DNA of 46,443 bases from Labrenzia sp. DG1229 (GCF_000521215.1 NZ_KI928940.1:194894-241336); one strand, 5' to 3'; numbered from the stretch's first letter, positions 36,665 to 46,400 are shown. Numbers and translations are program-made. The notes: a model not told the origin generated them from the letters alone.

Positions 36665-37144
36665 TCAGTCTCCATATTCCGGATTGTAGGGTGTTCGAGG
36701 ATCGTCGACGAGACCGTAGTACTCGTCTGAAATTCCCAGCGCGCAATGATAAACGGCCTCTTCAGCACGAGTATCCCCGCCGCGACCGGGCGCACCGTTT
36801 ATATGGGCAAGCTCATGGATGATCGTTGCCAGCACAGTCCAGCGTCCCATCCTGAAAGCACGGTCCGCAATGCCGATTTCACTCGCGGCAAAATACGCTT
36901 TGCCATAGAACGGCGTTTCGATAGCAGGCCCGAAGTTCACCCAGATGCTGCCGTCGTTTATCAAGTGGGTAAGCGTTCTGCTGTTTGGCAGTGAGCAGAA
37001 GTAGGCGTCGCAGCTCTGGTTTTCCCTGACCATCTTGAACAATTTGCTACGGCACCACTTCAACTGGCTGTATTGTGACGCATTGAATTCAACGAATCCC
37101 GCCAGGGGCGAAACGTGGTCCCCAATGTTGAATTGAAACGGCAT
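36665..37144 (-). CDS. Putative HExxH metalloprotein of unknown family
   Basis: A 159 aa protein I cannot assign. It contains TIIHELAHINGAPG, a zinc-metallopeptidase HExxH motif with His110, Glu111 and His114, and an acidic pair in TRAEEAVYHC (128-129) that could supply the third ligand. Six cysteines are scattered through it (31, 45, 50, 133 among them). No signal peptide is seen at MPFQFNIGDH. GGAG lies about nine bases before the ATG, supporting translation. Peptidase activity is inferred from the motif only. The gene is alone, divergent from a small membrane protein candidate. Confidence 0.7.
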   Translation of the reverse strand: MPFQFNIGDHVSPLAGFVEFNASQYSQLKWCRSKLFKMVRENQSCDAYFCSLPNSRTLTHLINDGSIWVNFGPAIETPFYGKAYFAASEIGIADRAFRMGRWTVLATIIHELAHINGAPGRGGDTRAEEAVYHCALGISDEYYGLVDDPRTPYNPEYGD

Positions 37145-37213
37145 TGCCTGCGCTCCGGATGTTCATGTTCGGTTTTGTAGTGACGTTCCTAGTTTTAATG
37201 GCACCGTATGGCC

Positions 37214-37227
37214 GTGATGAACATCAC
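37214..37227. promoter_or_regulatory. CRP/FNR-like dyad
   Basis: GTGATG-AA-CATCAC, a perfect six-base inverted repeat matching the GTGA-N6-TCAC core of CRP/FNR-family sites, in the gap between the HExxH gene and the genes to its right. Confidence 0.4.
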
Positions 37228-37348
37228 GCGTGAGCGCTTTTTGTAGGCACTAAGTTATTCATACAATTCGAAAAATTGATCTTCCGAACACAGGGTATGT
37301 TCTGTTAGAGACAAAATCGTCACACTGAATTGAATTTAAAAGGTGTGA

Positions 37349-37507
37349 ATGACGCTTGCCCTTAACCCCCTGATCAAGCCTGTTATAGTATTAACCAGTT
37401 TGCTTCTTGCGTTTTACGTCACAGTTCCAGCAAATATGCACGGAGTTGAGCCGAAAACCGATGCGAGAAGAAGGCGCGGAAGGAAAGTCTTCCGAGCGAT
37501 TTCTTAA
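37349..37507 (+). CDS. Candidate 52-residue single-pass membrane protein
   Basis: Short frame starting MTLALNPLIK, with a hydrophobic stretch PVIVLTSLLLAFYVTV (residues 11-26) and a strongly basic tail ARRRRGRKVFRAIS. AAGGTG lies four bases before the ATG. It sits 94 bases upstream of the L,D-transpeptidase on the same strand. The composition suits a small membrane protein, but without comparison I cannot exclude a chance frame. Confidence 0.45.
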   Translation: MTLALNPLIKPVIVLTSLLLAFYVTVPANMHGVEPKTDARRRRGRKVFRAIS

Positions 37508-37601
37508 CGGCGGTGAGAGTGTGTTGTCCGGCTGAATGGGCAACGGATCTGACATCGGGCCGACTTTGGACTTGTGGGTTTAGGCAATGCAGGCAAGCGA
37601 T

Positions 37602-39590
37602 ATGAAACAATATGTGCGCGTGAACAGGTTCCTTGAAACGGACACCGGAAACCGCTTCCGAACCTCGATGAAAAACTCGATCAAGGCCTGTCTCATGGCA
37701 TCGGTGCTCGCAACGGGATTCAGTTTTGCAAGTACCGAACACGCAGACGCGCAGGGACTGTTTCAGCGCCTTTTCAATCCTGAGAATCATCGCCGGCAGC
37801 AGGAACGCCAGAAGCAGGAGCAGCTGCGTAAAAAGGCTGCCACGGTGAAAGTGTCCGCGCCGCGCTATCTCAACTACACAGCCGACAAATGGAAAGCTGT
37901 TTCGCTTGCACCGCTTTCTGAAAAGAAAACCGCAGAGGTTAAGCCGGCAGACGAAAACCTCGAGCCTGGCGACGCGGCAACTGTTGAAAGCGATGTTGCA
38001 CCGGTCGAACCCGTCGTGCTTACAGACTTCGACCGCGCCCGCCCGGCACTCAAGGAACTGTCCCTGACTGTCTTGCCGGAAGTGGGGGAAGCGTTGATCG
38101 CCTATTACAGGGAACATCCCGATTTCGTCTGGGTGAAAGACGGACAAACAACACCCAAGGCAGAGCAGATGCGCAAGGCCATGGCGGCGACAGACAAGTT
38201 TGCACTGGTTCCGGAAGATTATTTCGTTTCGCCTCCTGCTATTTCAGGTCTCGATGAGACGGAAAAAGAAGCTGCGATGATGCGGTTTGAAATGGAGCTG
38301 AGTGCGGCCGCGATGACCTATGTGCTGGACGCAACGCGCGGCCGGGTCGACCCAAACAGAATTTCGCAATACCACGATCTGCCGCGACATGATGTTGATC
38401 TGGTCGGCGCGCTCGCAGATTTCGCAAAGGCTGCAGACGTCCAGGGCGAACTGGCTGGCCATCAGCCACAGAACGAGCATTTCCGCAAGCTGACTGCGGA
38501 ACTGGAACGGCTGAAAACGGAAGATGAGGATGCCGGGCAGATTGTCATCGCACCAGGGACATTCCTGAAAGCCGGCAAAACCAGCCCGGAAATGAAGAAT
38601 ATTGTCGCTGCGATTGCAAAAAACGGATCGCAGGACCTGTTGACTGCACACGCGGGAACACTTTCGGCCTACGACAACGCCGATCTTTATTCCCCGGAAT
38701 TGATTGCACTTGTTAAGGCCTTTCAGAAGGAGGCCAATCTGACGCCGGACGGGATCGTCGGAAAAAACACGATCAATGCTCTGGTTGGCGAGACCAACGC
38801 TGCCAAGATCGCCAAGGTGGAACTTGCGATGGAACGCAGCCGGTGGATCCCTGAGGAACTCGGAACGCGCAAGGTGTTCATCAACCAGGCTGCATTCACG
38901 GCGACCTACACGGCCCCGGGTGAGAACCCGCTGTCCATGCGGGTGGTCGTTGGTAAAAAGTCAAACCAGACAAACTTCTTTTACGACAAGATCGAGGTTG
39001 TTGAGTACAACCCGTATTGGGGGGTGCCTTACTCAATCATCGTCAATGAGATGTTGCCGAAACTCGCACGTGACCCGTCCTATCTCGACCGCGCCGGATA
39101 CGAGGTCACGACACCAAGAGGGCGGAAGATCTCTTCGGCGTCGGTGGACTGGTATGCAGTCGCTGCGAAACAGCAATCTATCAATGTGCGTCAGTATCCT
39201 GGCCGTTCAAATGCTCTCGGCGCTGTCAAAATTCTGTTCCCGAACGAGCATCACATTTACATGCACGACACACCGTCGAAAAACCTCTTCAACAAGGATG
39301 TGCGTGCCTTCAGCCACGGCTGTATCCGGTTGCACGATCCCCAAGGCATGGCCGCCGCTGTCCTTGGAAAGTCGAAGGACTACGTCGCGTCGAGAATTGC
39401 CGAGGGGCAAAACGAGCAGGAACAGGTAACAGGCGATATTCCTGTTTATGTTTCTTACTTCACAGCGTGGCCTGAGCAGGAAGGCAGCGGGATTGCTTAC
39501 TACTCGGACATTTACGACCGCGACCGCCACTTGCTGAAAGCGATCGGAAAGACAGAGGCAGCGCGGGAAAAGGCCAGAAACGCGAGCTGA
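37602..39590 (+). CDS. L,D-transpeptidase of the YcbB type
   Basis: Periplasmic murein L,D-transpeptidase of about 662 aa. A signal peptide (KNSIKACLMASVLATGFSFA, near residues 23-45) is followed by a basic Gln-rich stretch, the transpeptidase scaffold domain (VWVKDGQTTPKAEQMRKAM region), a PG-binding domain (LIALVKAFQKEANLTPDGIVG) and the YkuD catalytic domain with SHGCIRLHDP, whose Cys is the nucleophile. The role is 3-3 crosslinking of peptidoglycan. I chose the ATG at 37602 since AGG lies eight bases upstream; 37587 and 37668 are also possible. Confidence 0.9.
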   Translation: MKQYVRVNRFLETDTGNRFRTSMKNSIKACLMASVLATGFSFASTEHADAQGLFQRLFNPENHRRQQERQKQEQLRKKAATVKVSAPRYLNYTADKWKAVSLAPLSEKKTAEVKPADENLEPGDAATVESDVAPVEPVVLTDFDRARPALKELSLTVLPEVGEALIAYYREHPDFVWVKDGQTTPKAEQMRKAMAATDKFALVPEDYFVSPPAISGLDETEKEAAMMRFEMELSAAAMTYVLDATRGRVDPNRISQYHDLPRHDVDLVGALADFAKAADVQGELAGHQPQNEHFRKLTAELERLKTEDEDAGQIVIAPGTFLKAGKTSPEMKNIVAAIAKNGSQDLLTAHAGTLSAYDNADLYSPELIALVKAFQKEANLTPDGIVGKNTINALVGETNAAKIAKVELAMERSRWIPEELGTRKVFINQAAFTATYTAPGENPLSMRVVVGKKSNQTNFFYDKIEVVEYNPYWGVPYSIIVNEMLPKLARDPSYLDRAGYEVTTPRGRKISSASVDWYAVAAKQQSINVRQYPGRSNALGAVKILFPNEHHIYMHDTPSKNLFNKDVRAFSHGCIRLHDPQGMAAAVLGKSKDYVASRIAEGQNEQEQVTGDIPVYVSYFTAWPEQEGSGIAYYSDIYDRDRHLLKAIGKTEAAREKARNAS

Positions 39591-39613
39591 GGAAAATCCG
39601 ACCGACCAGATAT

Positions 39614-39644
39614 GAAAACGCCGGGCAACAGACCCGGCGTTTTC
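39614..39644. terminator. Bidirectional terminator L,D-transpeptidase / znuA
   Basis: Perfect 12-base-pair stem GAAAACGCCGGG/CCCGGCGTTTTC with a seven-base loop, between convergent genes. Confidence 0.85.
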
Positions 39645-39650
39645 ATTTGC

Positions 39651-40910
39651 TCAGGATTGGCCTGAAAGACAGGAATTCAGTGAGGCTGACAAGCTGGACA
39701 GAAGTTCGGGATAAAGGTCCGCCCCGTTGTCAAGTTCCGTCCCGAGAGGATCGAGCGTTCCCTTGCGGGCATCGCTACCCTCCAGGACGACATCGACCAG
39801 TTTCGCATCGAATTGCGGCTCCTGGAAAACACAGGTCACGGACAGATCCTTGATCTGATCCTGTATTTCGGCAACCCGGTTGGCGCTGGCGACGGTTTCC
39901 GGCGAAATTGTTATCGCGCCGCTTGCCTCGAAATCGAAGTGATGCTCGAAATGATGGTAGGCGTCATGGAAAACGACAAATTTCTTGCCTTCGACTGGCT
40001 TTAGCGTCTCTGCAATTTTTGTTTCCAGCGTTTCCATGCGCTCTGCAAAGGCGGCTGCATTCTTCTTGTAGATTTCGGCATTGTCCGGGTCGGCCTTGGC
40101 AAGCGTTTCTGCCATGGCACCGGCAATGGCAATTCCATTGTCCGGGTTCAGCCAGATATGCGGGTCCATTGCGCCGTCGTGATCATGCCCGTGTTCGTCC
40201 GCATGCCCTGCATCCCCGTGTTTTTCGTGCTCTTCCTCATCATCGTGGGCGTGTTCGGAATGTGCGTGTTCCTCTTCAGCACCTTCGTGTTCATGTTCGT
40301 CATGCTCTTCAGCATGATCTTCGTGCGTGTCATGGTCCTTGTGATCCGCATGCTCACTATGGTCGTCGTGACCCTCATGATCAGCGTGTTCCTCATGATC
40401 ATCGTGACTTTCATGCTCGTCGTGATCAGCGTGTTCTTCGTGCTCATCGTGATCTTCATGCGAGGCATGATCCTCATGATCTCCATGATCATGAGCGTCG
40501 AAATTGGCGCCTTCGCGATAGGGAAGATGATCTATACTTGCCACATCCATCAATTCAACGGTGGTTGCATCGGCAGCCATTGCACTGATTGGCTTTGCAA
40601 GCGAAGCCGAGAGGGACGGTCCTATCCAGAAGACGACGTCTGCTCCCTGCAGCAGGAACGCCTGAGACGGCTTTAGCGCGAAGCCGTGCGGCGAGGCGGC
40701 GCCATCGATGATGATATGCGGCTTTCCGACACCATCCATGACAGCCGAGGCAATCGAGTGGAGCGGCTTGATGGTGGTCACGACGTTTGGCGCTTCGGCA
40801 TGTGCAGACATGGAGGTTGCTGCAAGCGCGAAGGATCCGGCGATTGCGGTTTGCGCCAGCAAGCGCTTTGAATTGCGAACGGGATTTGAAATCATGATAA
40901 GAGAGGCCAT
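39651..40910 (-). CDS. znuA: Zinc ABC transporter substrate-binding protein ZnuA
   Basis: Periplasmic zinc-binding protein of the high-affinity ZnuABC importer, 419 aa. A signal peptide (LLAQTAIAGSFALAATSMSAHA) leads into the two-lobe fold with Zn ligands in TTIKPLHS, MDPHIWLNP and FHDAYHHFEHH. Between the first and second ligand sits a loop of about 110 residues (roughly 138-247), made of His, Asp and Glu repeats with about 34 His, far longer than in the usual ZnuA. A terminal VTCVFQEPQFD strand region is intact. znuB and znuC are not next to it here. A Zur-like site lies upstream. Confidence 0.93.
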   Translation of the reverse strand: MASLIMISNPVRNSKRLLAQTAIAGSFALAATSMSAHAEAPNVVTTIKPLHSIASAVMDGVGKPHIIIDGAASPHGFALKPSQAFLLQGADVVFWIGPSLSASLAKPISAMAADATTVELMDVASIDHLPYREGANFDAHDHGDHEDHASHEDHDEHEEHADHDEHESHDDHEEHADHEGHDDHSEHADHKDHDTHEDHAEEHDEHEHEGAEEEHAHSEHAHDDEEEHEKHGDAGHADEHGHDHDGAMDPHIWLNPDNGIAIAGAMAETLAKADPDNAEIYKKNAAAFAERMETLETKIAETLKPVEGKKFVVFHDAYHHFEHHFDFEASGAITISPETVASANRVAEIQDQIKDLSVTCVFQEPQFDAKLVDVVLEGSDARKGTLDPLGTELDNGADLYPELLSSLSASLNSCLSGQS

Positions 40911-40929
40911 TCGGGATAGTGTCCGGTGG

Positions 40930-40975
40930 ATGTAATTTTGTAACGCGTAACTTTATAACGTTCACATATCATCCA
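40930..40975. promoter_or_regulatory. Candidate Zur site between znuA and DUF3291 gene
   Basis: An A/T-rich block reading GTTATAAAGTTAC on the minus strand (near 40943-40955) resembles the alphaproteobacterial Zur box GTTATAATATAAC. It lies immediately upstream of znuA and could also affect the divergent DUF3291-paaB pair. The palindrome is imperfect. Confidence 0.4.
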
Positions 40976-41017
40976 CGCAAGCGTCTTTCAGGGTCAGGTC
41001 GGGAAGGGAATGTGGGA

Positions 41018-41506
41018 ATGGTCAAGATGGCAGCTCAATACGTGGCAGAATTGAATATCGCCCGTCTCAAGCACGACATTAACGACCCGCTGATTGCTGA
41101 TTTCGTCAACAACCTCGACCGTGTGAATGCCGCGGCTGAACGCAGCGACGGCTTCATCTGGCGTCTTGAACTTGATGCCACCGCAACAGACCTGGTCGTG
41201 ATGAATGATCCGCGCATCATAGCCAACATGTCGGTCTGGAGGGACATTGATTCACTGGAGCGATTTGTTTTCCAGACGGTCCACAAGCGCATTTATGCCC
41301 GCAAGGCGGAGTGGTTTGATGCCATGGATAAAGTGCACTTTGTCATGTGGCCGGTTCCGATCGGGCACGAACCGGATTTGACTGAAGCGCTAGCAAGACT
41401 GGAGACGCTCAACACAAAAGGCGCGTCTGACGAGGCGTTTGGTTGGGACTACGCAAAATCATCCGGCCTTTGGAGAACCGAGTTGTGTGATAGTTCCGCC
41501 GCCTGA
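41018..41506 (+). CDS. DUF3291-family protein
   Basis: A 162 aa protein of the DUF3291 family, a dimeric alpha/beta-barrel monooxygenase-like fold. The N-terminus VAELNIARLKHDINDPLIADFV and the segments LVVMNDPRIIANMSVWRDI and FVFQTVHKRIYARKAEWF are typical. The ATG at 41018 follows GGGAA. The function is unknown. It is 18 bases upstream of a PaaB homologue, so the two are probably co-transcribed. Confidence 0.85.
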   Translation: MVKMAAQYVAELNIARLKHDINDPLIADFVNNLDRVNAAAERSDGFIWRLELDATATDLVVMNDPRIIANMSVWRDIDSLERFVFQTVHKRIYARKAEWFDAMDKVHFVMWPVPIGHEPDLTEALARLETLNTKGASDEAFGWDYAKSSGLWRTELCDSSAA

Positions 41507-41524
41507 CAATAGAGAGGCTGGATT

Positions 41525-41821
41525 ATGGGAAGCGAATGGCCGCTTTGGGAAGTGTTCATCCGGGGACAGCATGGCCTGAACCACAGGCATGTCGGGTCCC
41601 TTCATGCACCGGACGCCGCCATGGCGCTCAAACATGCGCGTGATGTATACACCCGCAGAAGGGAAGGCGTCTCCATCTGGGTCGTCCCATCCATCCGGAT
41701 CACCGCTTCCGATGAGGTTTTGGGGCCGGACACAGGACATGGTCCCAGGAAGGTCTACCCTCATCCCAGTTTCCAGGAGGACCTTGATGCCGATGACCCC
41801 ATCGAGGCAAAAAAGCGCTGA
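41525..41821 (+). CDS. paaB: PaaB-like phenylacetyl-CoA epoxidase subunit, orphan
   Basis: Small structural subunit of the 1,2-phenylacetyl-CoA epoxidase, 98 aa. The signature SEWPLWEVFIRGQHGLNHRH, then VGSLHAPDAAMALKHARDVY, TRRREGVSIWVVPS, and the final YPHP segment matches PaaB closely. AGAGAGG precedes the start. No paaA, paaC, paaD or paaE is next to it, and the partner here is DUF3291. Whether it joins a paa complex encoded elsewhere or has another job cannot be told. Confidence 0.88.
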   Translation: MGSEWPLWEVFIRGQHGLNHRHVGSLHAPDAAMALKHARDVYTRRREGVSIWVVPSIRITASDEVLGPDTGHGPRKVYPHPSFQEDLDADDPIEAKKR

Positions 41822-42003
41822 TCCACTGACCTGATCAAGTTCAGCAACATCGACCGAAACATCGACGACGACACCTCATTTGACCCTCCACGAGAATTGT
41901 GTGTCCTGTACCTTGCTTTGACTTTCTAACGAGTTGATTCAGCGGATGTTTACTTTAAGGGCGCACAGTTCTCCCTATAAGTGCCGAGTGATAGTAGAGC
42001 GTC

Positions 42004-43323
42004 ATGTTTTTCCGAAAATCCGCCAAGCAAGATTATTCCCTGGACATGCCCCTGGAACTTGAAGACGGGCCGCCACCTTTCGCTTACAGGCGCATCCTGC
42101 AGGTGCTGTCTCTCGGAGCAGCCGCCTTTCTCGGCTGGTCCATTGTCGGGCAGGTGCGTGAGGTCGCCAAGGCTTCCGGTGAAATTGTCCCTGCCGGCAA
42201 GATTCAGACCGTCGGTCATCTTGAAGGCGGCATCGTTGCAGAAGTTCTTGTTGAAGAAGGACAACTGGTTGAAAAGGGAACACCCCTTGTCCGGCTGCAG
42301 GAGGCCGCAACCTCAAGTGATCTGGAAAAAGTCCGGACCCGGCTCCAGTTCCTTGCGCGTGAAGAACAGCGCCTAACGAACTACACTCAGGAAGAGAAGA
42401 ACGGCGACCCGAGATTTTCAGGCGATTTCGATTTCAGCGAAGCGCAGCAGGCCGCACTGGAGGCTCAAAAAAAGGCTCTGGAGCAAGAGCAGCACGCATT
42501 GAAAGCCAGGATAAACGAAAAAGAAGCAGAGCTGGCCAGTGTCCTTGAGCGAATCTCGTTTCAAAGGACACAGGTTGAAATCGAGCAGGAAAAATTCGCA
42601 ATTCAGGAGTCACTCTTTGATCAGGGATATACGTCCAAGCGGCGCTTCCTTGACGCAAAGTCGGCGCATCAGATTGCCCAGAGTGAACTCAGTGAACTTA
42701 TCGGACGAAAAGGCCGGGCTGAGGCGCAACTGGCTGAAGCCAAAGCAAGCCTGGAACGTTTCATCGCGGTAGAAGCAGAAGAACAGGCGGAAGAACGCAG
42801 TCGGGTGGTTCAGGAACGCAGTGAACTGGCATTCGAGGCAGAAAAACAAAGAGACCGGTTTGACCTGCTGTACGTCCGCGCGCCTGCCAGCGGTCACGTC
42901 AAAACGCTGAATCTCAAGGGGCCTGGCAGTGTCGTTGCTCCGGGCGATGTGGTCGCTGAAATCGTTCCAAGCGACAGTGACCTTGTTGCAGAAGTCCGGG
43001 TATCTCCCAGGGACATCGGGCATGTGGAAGTCGGCGACGAGGCGGAGATTGCCATCACGACATTTGACCCCAACATTCAGGGAACATTGAAGGGTGAGGT
43101 TTCTGTCGTTTCCGCATCAAGTTTCAGAGATGAATACGGCAACTATTATTTTAAGGCCAAGATTCCGCTATCGTCCAACATGATCGGCAAGGGGTCACAA
43201 GAAGAAACGATTTCACCCGGCATGGTTGTCGATGCCAAGATCGTCACCGGTTCGAAATCTGTCATGCAATACCTGTTGAAACCAGTCACGCGCGCCATCG
43301 GAGATCCGTTGAGCGAACGATAG
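42004..43323 (+). CDS. HlyD-family type I secretion periplasmic adaptor
   Basis: Membrane-fusion protein of a type I secretion system, 439 aa. A cytoplasmic N-terminus is followed by one membrane helix (ILQVLSLGAAAFLGWSIVG), the lipoyl-like half motif GEIVPAGKIQTVGHLEGGIV, a long coiled-coil hairpin at about 100-290 (rich in Glu/Gln/Ala), and the beta-barrel region with LYVRAPASGHVKTLNLKGPG. The ABC ATPase partner is not in the window. The neighbouring convergent RTX protein is a plausible substrate. Confidence 0.93.
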   Translation: MFFRKSAKQDYSLDMPLELEDGPPPFAYRRILQVLSLGAAAFLGWSIVGQVREVAKASGEIVPAGKIQTVGHLEGGIVAEVLVEEGQLVEKGTPLVRLQEAATSSDLEKVRTRLQFLAREEQRLTNYTQEEKNGDPRFSGDFDFSEAQQAALEAQKKALEQEQHALKARINEKEAELASVLERISFQRTQVEIEQEKFAIQESLFDQGYTSKRRFLDAKSAHQIAQSELSELIGRKGRAEAQLAEAKASLERFIAVEAEEQAEERSRVVQERSELAFEAEKQRDRFDLLYVRAPASGHVKTLNLKGPGSVVAPGDVVAEIVPSDSDLVAEVRVSPRDIGHVEVGDEAEIAITTFDPNIQGTLKGEVSVVSASSFRDEYGNYYFKAKIPLSSNMIGKGSQEETISPGMVVDAKIVTGSKSVMQYLLKPVTRAIGDPLSER

Positions 43324-43364
43324 TTTGACAAGATCCCAAACCCTGATTTGCTGAATTATGAAAA

Positions 43365-43391
43365 AAGACCCCGCTCTCCTAGCGGGGTCTT
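43365..43391. terminator. Bidirectional terminator adaptor / RTX gene
   Basis: Perfect 11-base-pair stem AAGACCCCGCT/AGCGGGGTCTT with a five-base loop, preceded by A residues. It ends the HlyD-type gene and the convergent large gene. Confidence 0.85.
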
Positions 43392-43435
43392 GCGCAATCA
43401 TATTGTATTTCAATCATGAAGAAAGGATCTAACGT

Positions 43436-46400
43436 TCACCAGCGTATTTCTTCAATCTCTGCAAATTCGACCTTTGAACCATCGGTAAAGTCGATCGAGC
43501 CGACGGCATCGTCTGAAAGTTCCAGACGACCGCTGTCCGTGTCGGTATTTTCAATCGACCCGCTGGTTATCGTAACAGTCCAGTCTGTCCCGTACTCTCC
43601 AGCAGATGTGACGCCGGGACCACCTCCGAGATCGATAACGTCGGTCCACGCACTTCCGGCGCCGCCGTAGATGACATCGTTGCCGTCCCCGAGTCCGTGC
43701 ATGAAAAGATCGGATCCATCGCCGCCATGGAGGCTGTCGTCATCAGCCCCGCCGATAATGATGTCGTTGCCGTCACCACCCATGATCGTATCCTGGCCGC
43801 CTTCGCCGAAGAGAAGGTCTTTACCGCCGTTGCCGGTGATCTGGTCGGCTCCCGCAACGGATCCGCCTTCGATCCTGTCGTTGAAGTCACCCGTCTGGAT
43901 CGTGTCATTACCGCCGACACCGTCGACGGAGTAGGACTGTCCGGACCGGCTGAAGTTTCCGCTTGCGAGACCGCCGGTAAAATCCTGATCATAGTCGCCG
44001 GAAACTGAAATGGAGAAGGTCTCGGACGCCTCGGATCCGTCGGTCGACTTGGCTGTGATCGTCAGATCGATAGACGACTCCACCTGGCTGTCAAAAAACG
44101 CATGGTCGGCGATGGTCACAACACCGTCGGAATCGATACTGAACCGGTCGTCACTGAGCGAGTAGGCAAGGGCACCTCCACCCGGGTTCATGGCCGATAC
44201 CGAAATGCCCACTTCAGTGCCGGCATCAGCCACTTCATGAATGGTGTTGCCGGTCCTGTTGGCGTCGGACAGTATCATGTCCGTACTCATCGAGAGGTCG
44301 CCCACCTGAACGTCGCCGTCGGCGAACCTGTAGTTTTCCACGTTTGAAACGGTATTGGTGCCGTCAGGCGATCCTGTGCGCGTGTCGATTACGGTGTAGC
44401 TTCCATCACCGTTGTCGTAGATGTTGTAGTCACCCTGATTTCCGCTCAGAACCATGGTATCCGTGCCGGCACCGCCATCAACCGTATCGTTGCCGCCGAA
44501 ATTGAAAATGACATCCTCATTTTCAGTGCCGTTGATTGTGTCGTCACCACTCGTCCCGAGTTCGATACCGAGCGTTTCCTGATAGGACTCATTGTTTGCA
44601 TCCGTCACCTGCACGGTCACGGTATCGCTGAGGGACGTCTTTGCATCGTGTTCGGACGTGGTTGAGATATCGCCGGAGGTCGCGTCGATCTCAAACGCGC
44701 CATCGCCGTCATCCGTGAAGCTGAAATGGAACGAATCACCGGCATCGGCATCTGCAACCGATGCTATTCCGGCAACAACCGAGCCGGATGCAATCGTCGA
44801 TGCATCTGCTCCGGTGGAAACAACAACTGCGTTGTTTGCCGGATCTCCCCAGCTTCCGCCACCAGCGGGGTTTTCCGTCAAACCGGTGATCGACGCATCA
44901 CCTGTGATGGTAATCTGGTAGGGACCTGTGGTCGACCCGGATGCGGGGTGATCGGAAGAGGTACTCAGCGCCTCGCTGTCATTCAACGAATAGCTGCCGA
45001 TGACGACCATGTAATCACCAGCTTCAAGTCCCGTTCGGCTGATGAGGCTATCATGGGAATTCGTGCTGCCGTCGCTTCCCGCAGCTCCGTCGTCATTGCT
45101 GGTCACAGACGTGAACGTGCCGTCGCCGTTGTCCTTGTAAAGGAATATCTTGCTATCCAGGCTACCGCCATTGAATCCGCTGGCCAGCACATCGATCGTC
45201 AGATCGCCGCCATCATGGCTGATCGACCAGTGATCAACTGAGTTGTTCCCGATTCCGTCAGAAACGATTTCACCCGTAATCACCCCGTTGCCGCCGTCGG
45301 TCTCCGTCAGCGCAAGTCCTTCGTTTGCCGAAAATGCAATATCGGTCGGAGCTGAATTGACCAGGCCCGAGGCAGACAGGGTTCCGTCGGCAAACTCGAA
45401 GTTTTCAACATCCCAGACTGTGTCCGTCCCATCCGGTGAGCCACTGCGTGTGTCCGCGATTGTGAAAGAACCATTGCCGTGATCAGTGATCGAATAATCG
45501 GCATGATTTCCGGAAAAAACCGCCGTGTCGGTGCCGCTGCTGCCGCTCAGATAGTCGTTGCCGGCACCGCCTTCCAGTGTGTCGTCACCGGAACCGCCGA
45601 ACAGGGCGTCATTTCCGCTGCCACCGTCAATTGTGTCATCATCGTTTTCGCCCGAAAGACGGTCCGCACCTTCGCCTCCGATGATGGTGTCGTCGCCACC
45701 GCCACCATAGATGGTATCATTGCCTTCGCCACCATCCAGGTAGTTGGCATCCGTGTTGGGCTGTGCACCTCTTTGATCGTCGATAAAGTCGTTTCCACCG
45801 CCACCATAAACAGTGTCGGCACCTTCACCGAAAATTATTTCGTCGTCGCCGGCTTTCCCATAAACCGTGTCATCGCCGCCGCCGCTATAGATGGTGCCGC
45901 CATCCTCATGAGCTGTGATGGTTTCCGCAGCATCCGTCCCGGTAATCGTCGGTTCTGCAACGCCTTCATCGACGAATTCGGTTTGGCCGTCACTCAATTG
46001 GAACGTTTCGGCGACATCTGTAACGTTGACGTCGAGCGTCTGCTGTGAACTGGAACCGTCTGAGGAAGTTGCCGTCAGCGTCAGCGAGATTACCGGTTCG
46101 CTTTCAAAGTCGAAACGCGCACCGGCGGCAACTGTCACGGTTCCGTCGTTTGCCACGTCAAAGCGGGCATCATCCACGGAATAAGTTACCGTGTCGGTCA
46201 CATCGGCGTCGGATGCAGAAGCTGTGATGCCGACTGCGGTACCTTCTCCAGCATCTTCGGCAATCGCGTTGGCACTGGCATCCGCATCCGCCACGCTGGA
46301 GACTGCCGTTTCGTTCACATCTGAAACATCGATGGTGAAGGTTTCATCCGACGTGGACCCATCAGATGATGTTGCGGTCACGGTGACGTCGACAGAGCCT

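Noticed and set aside
40148..40676. Plus- and minus-strand frames opposite the His-rich znuA segment, reading as hydrophobic or Met/Ile-rich proteins
   Set aside because: They result from the low-complexity GAT/CAT repeat of znuA read in other frames and would not be independent genes.
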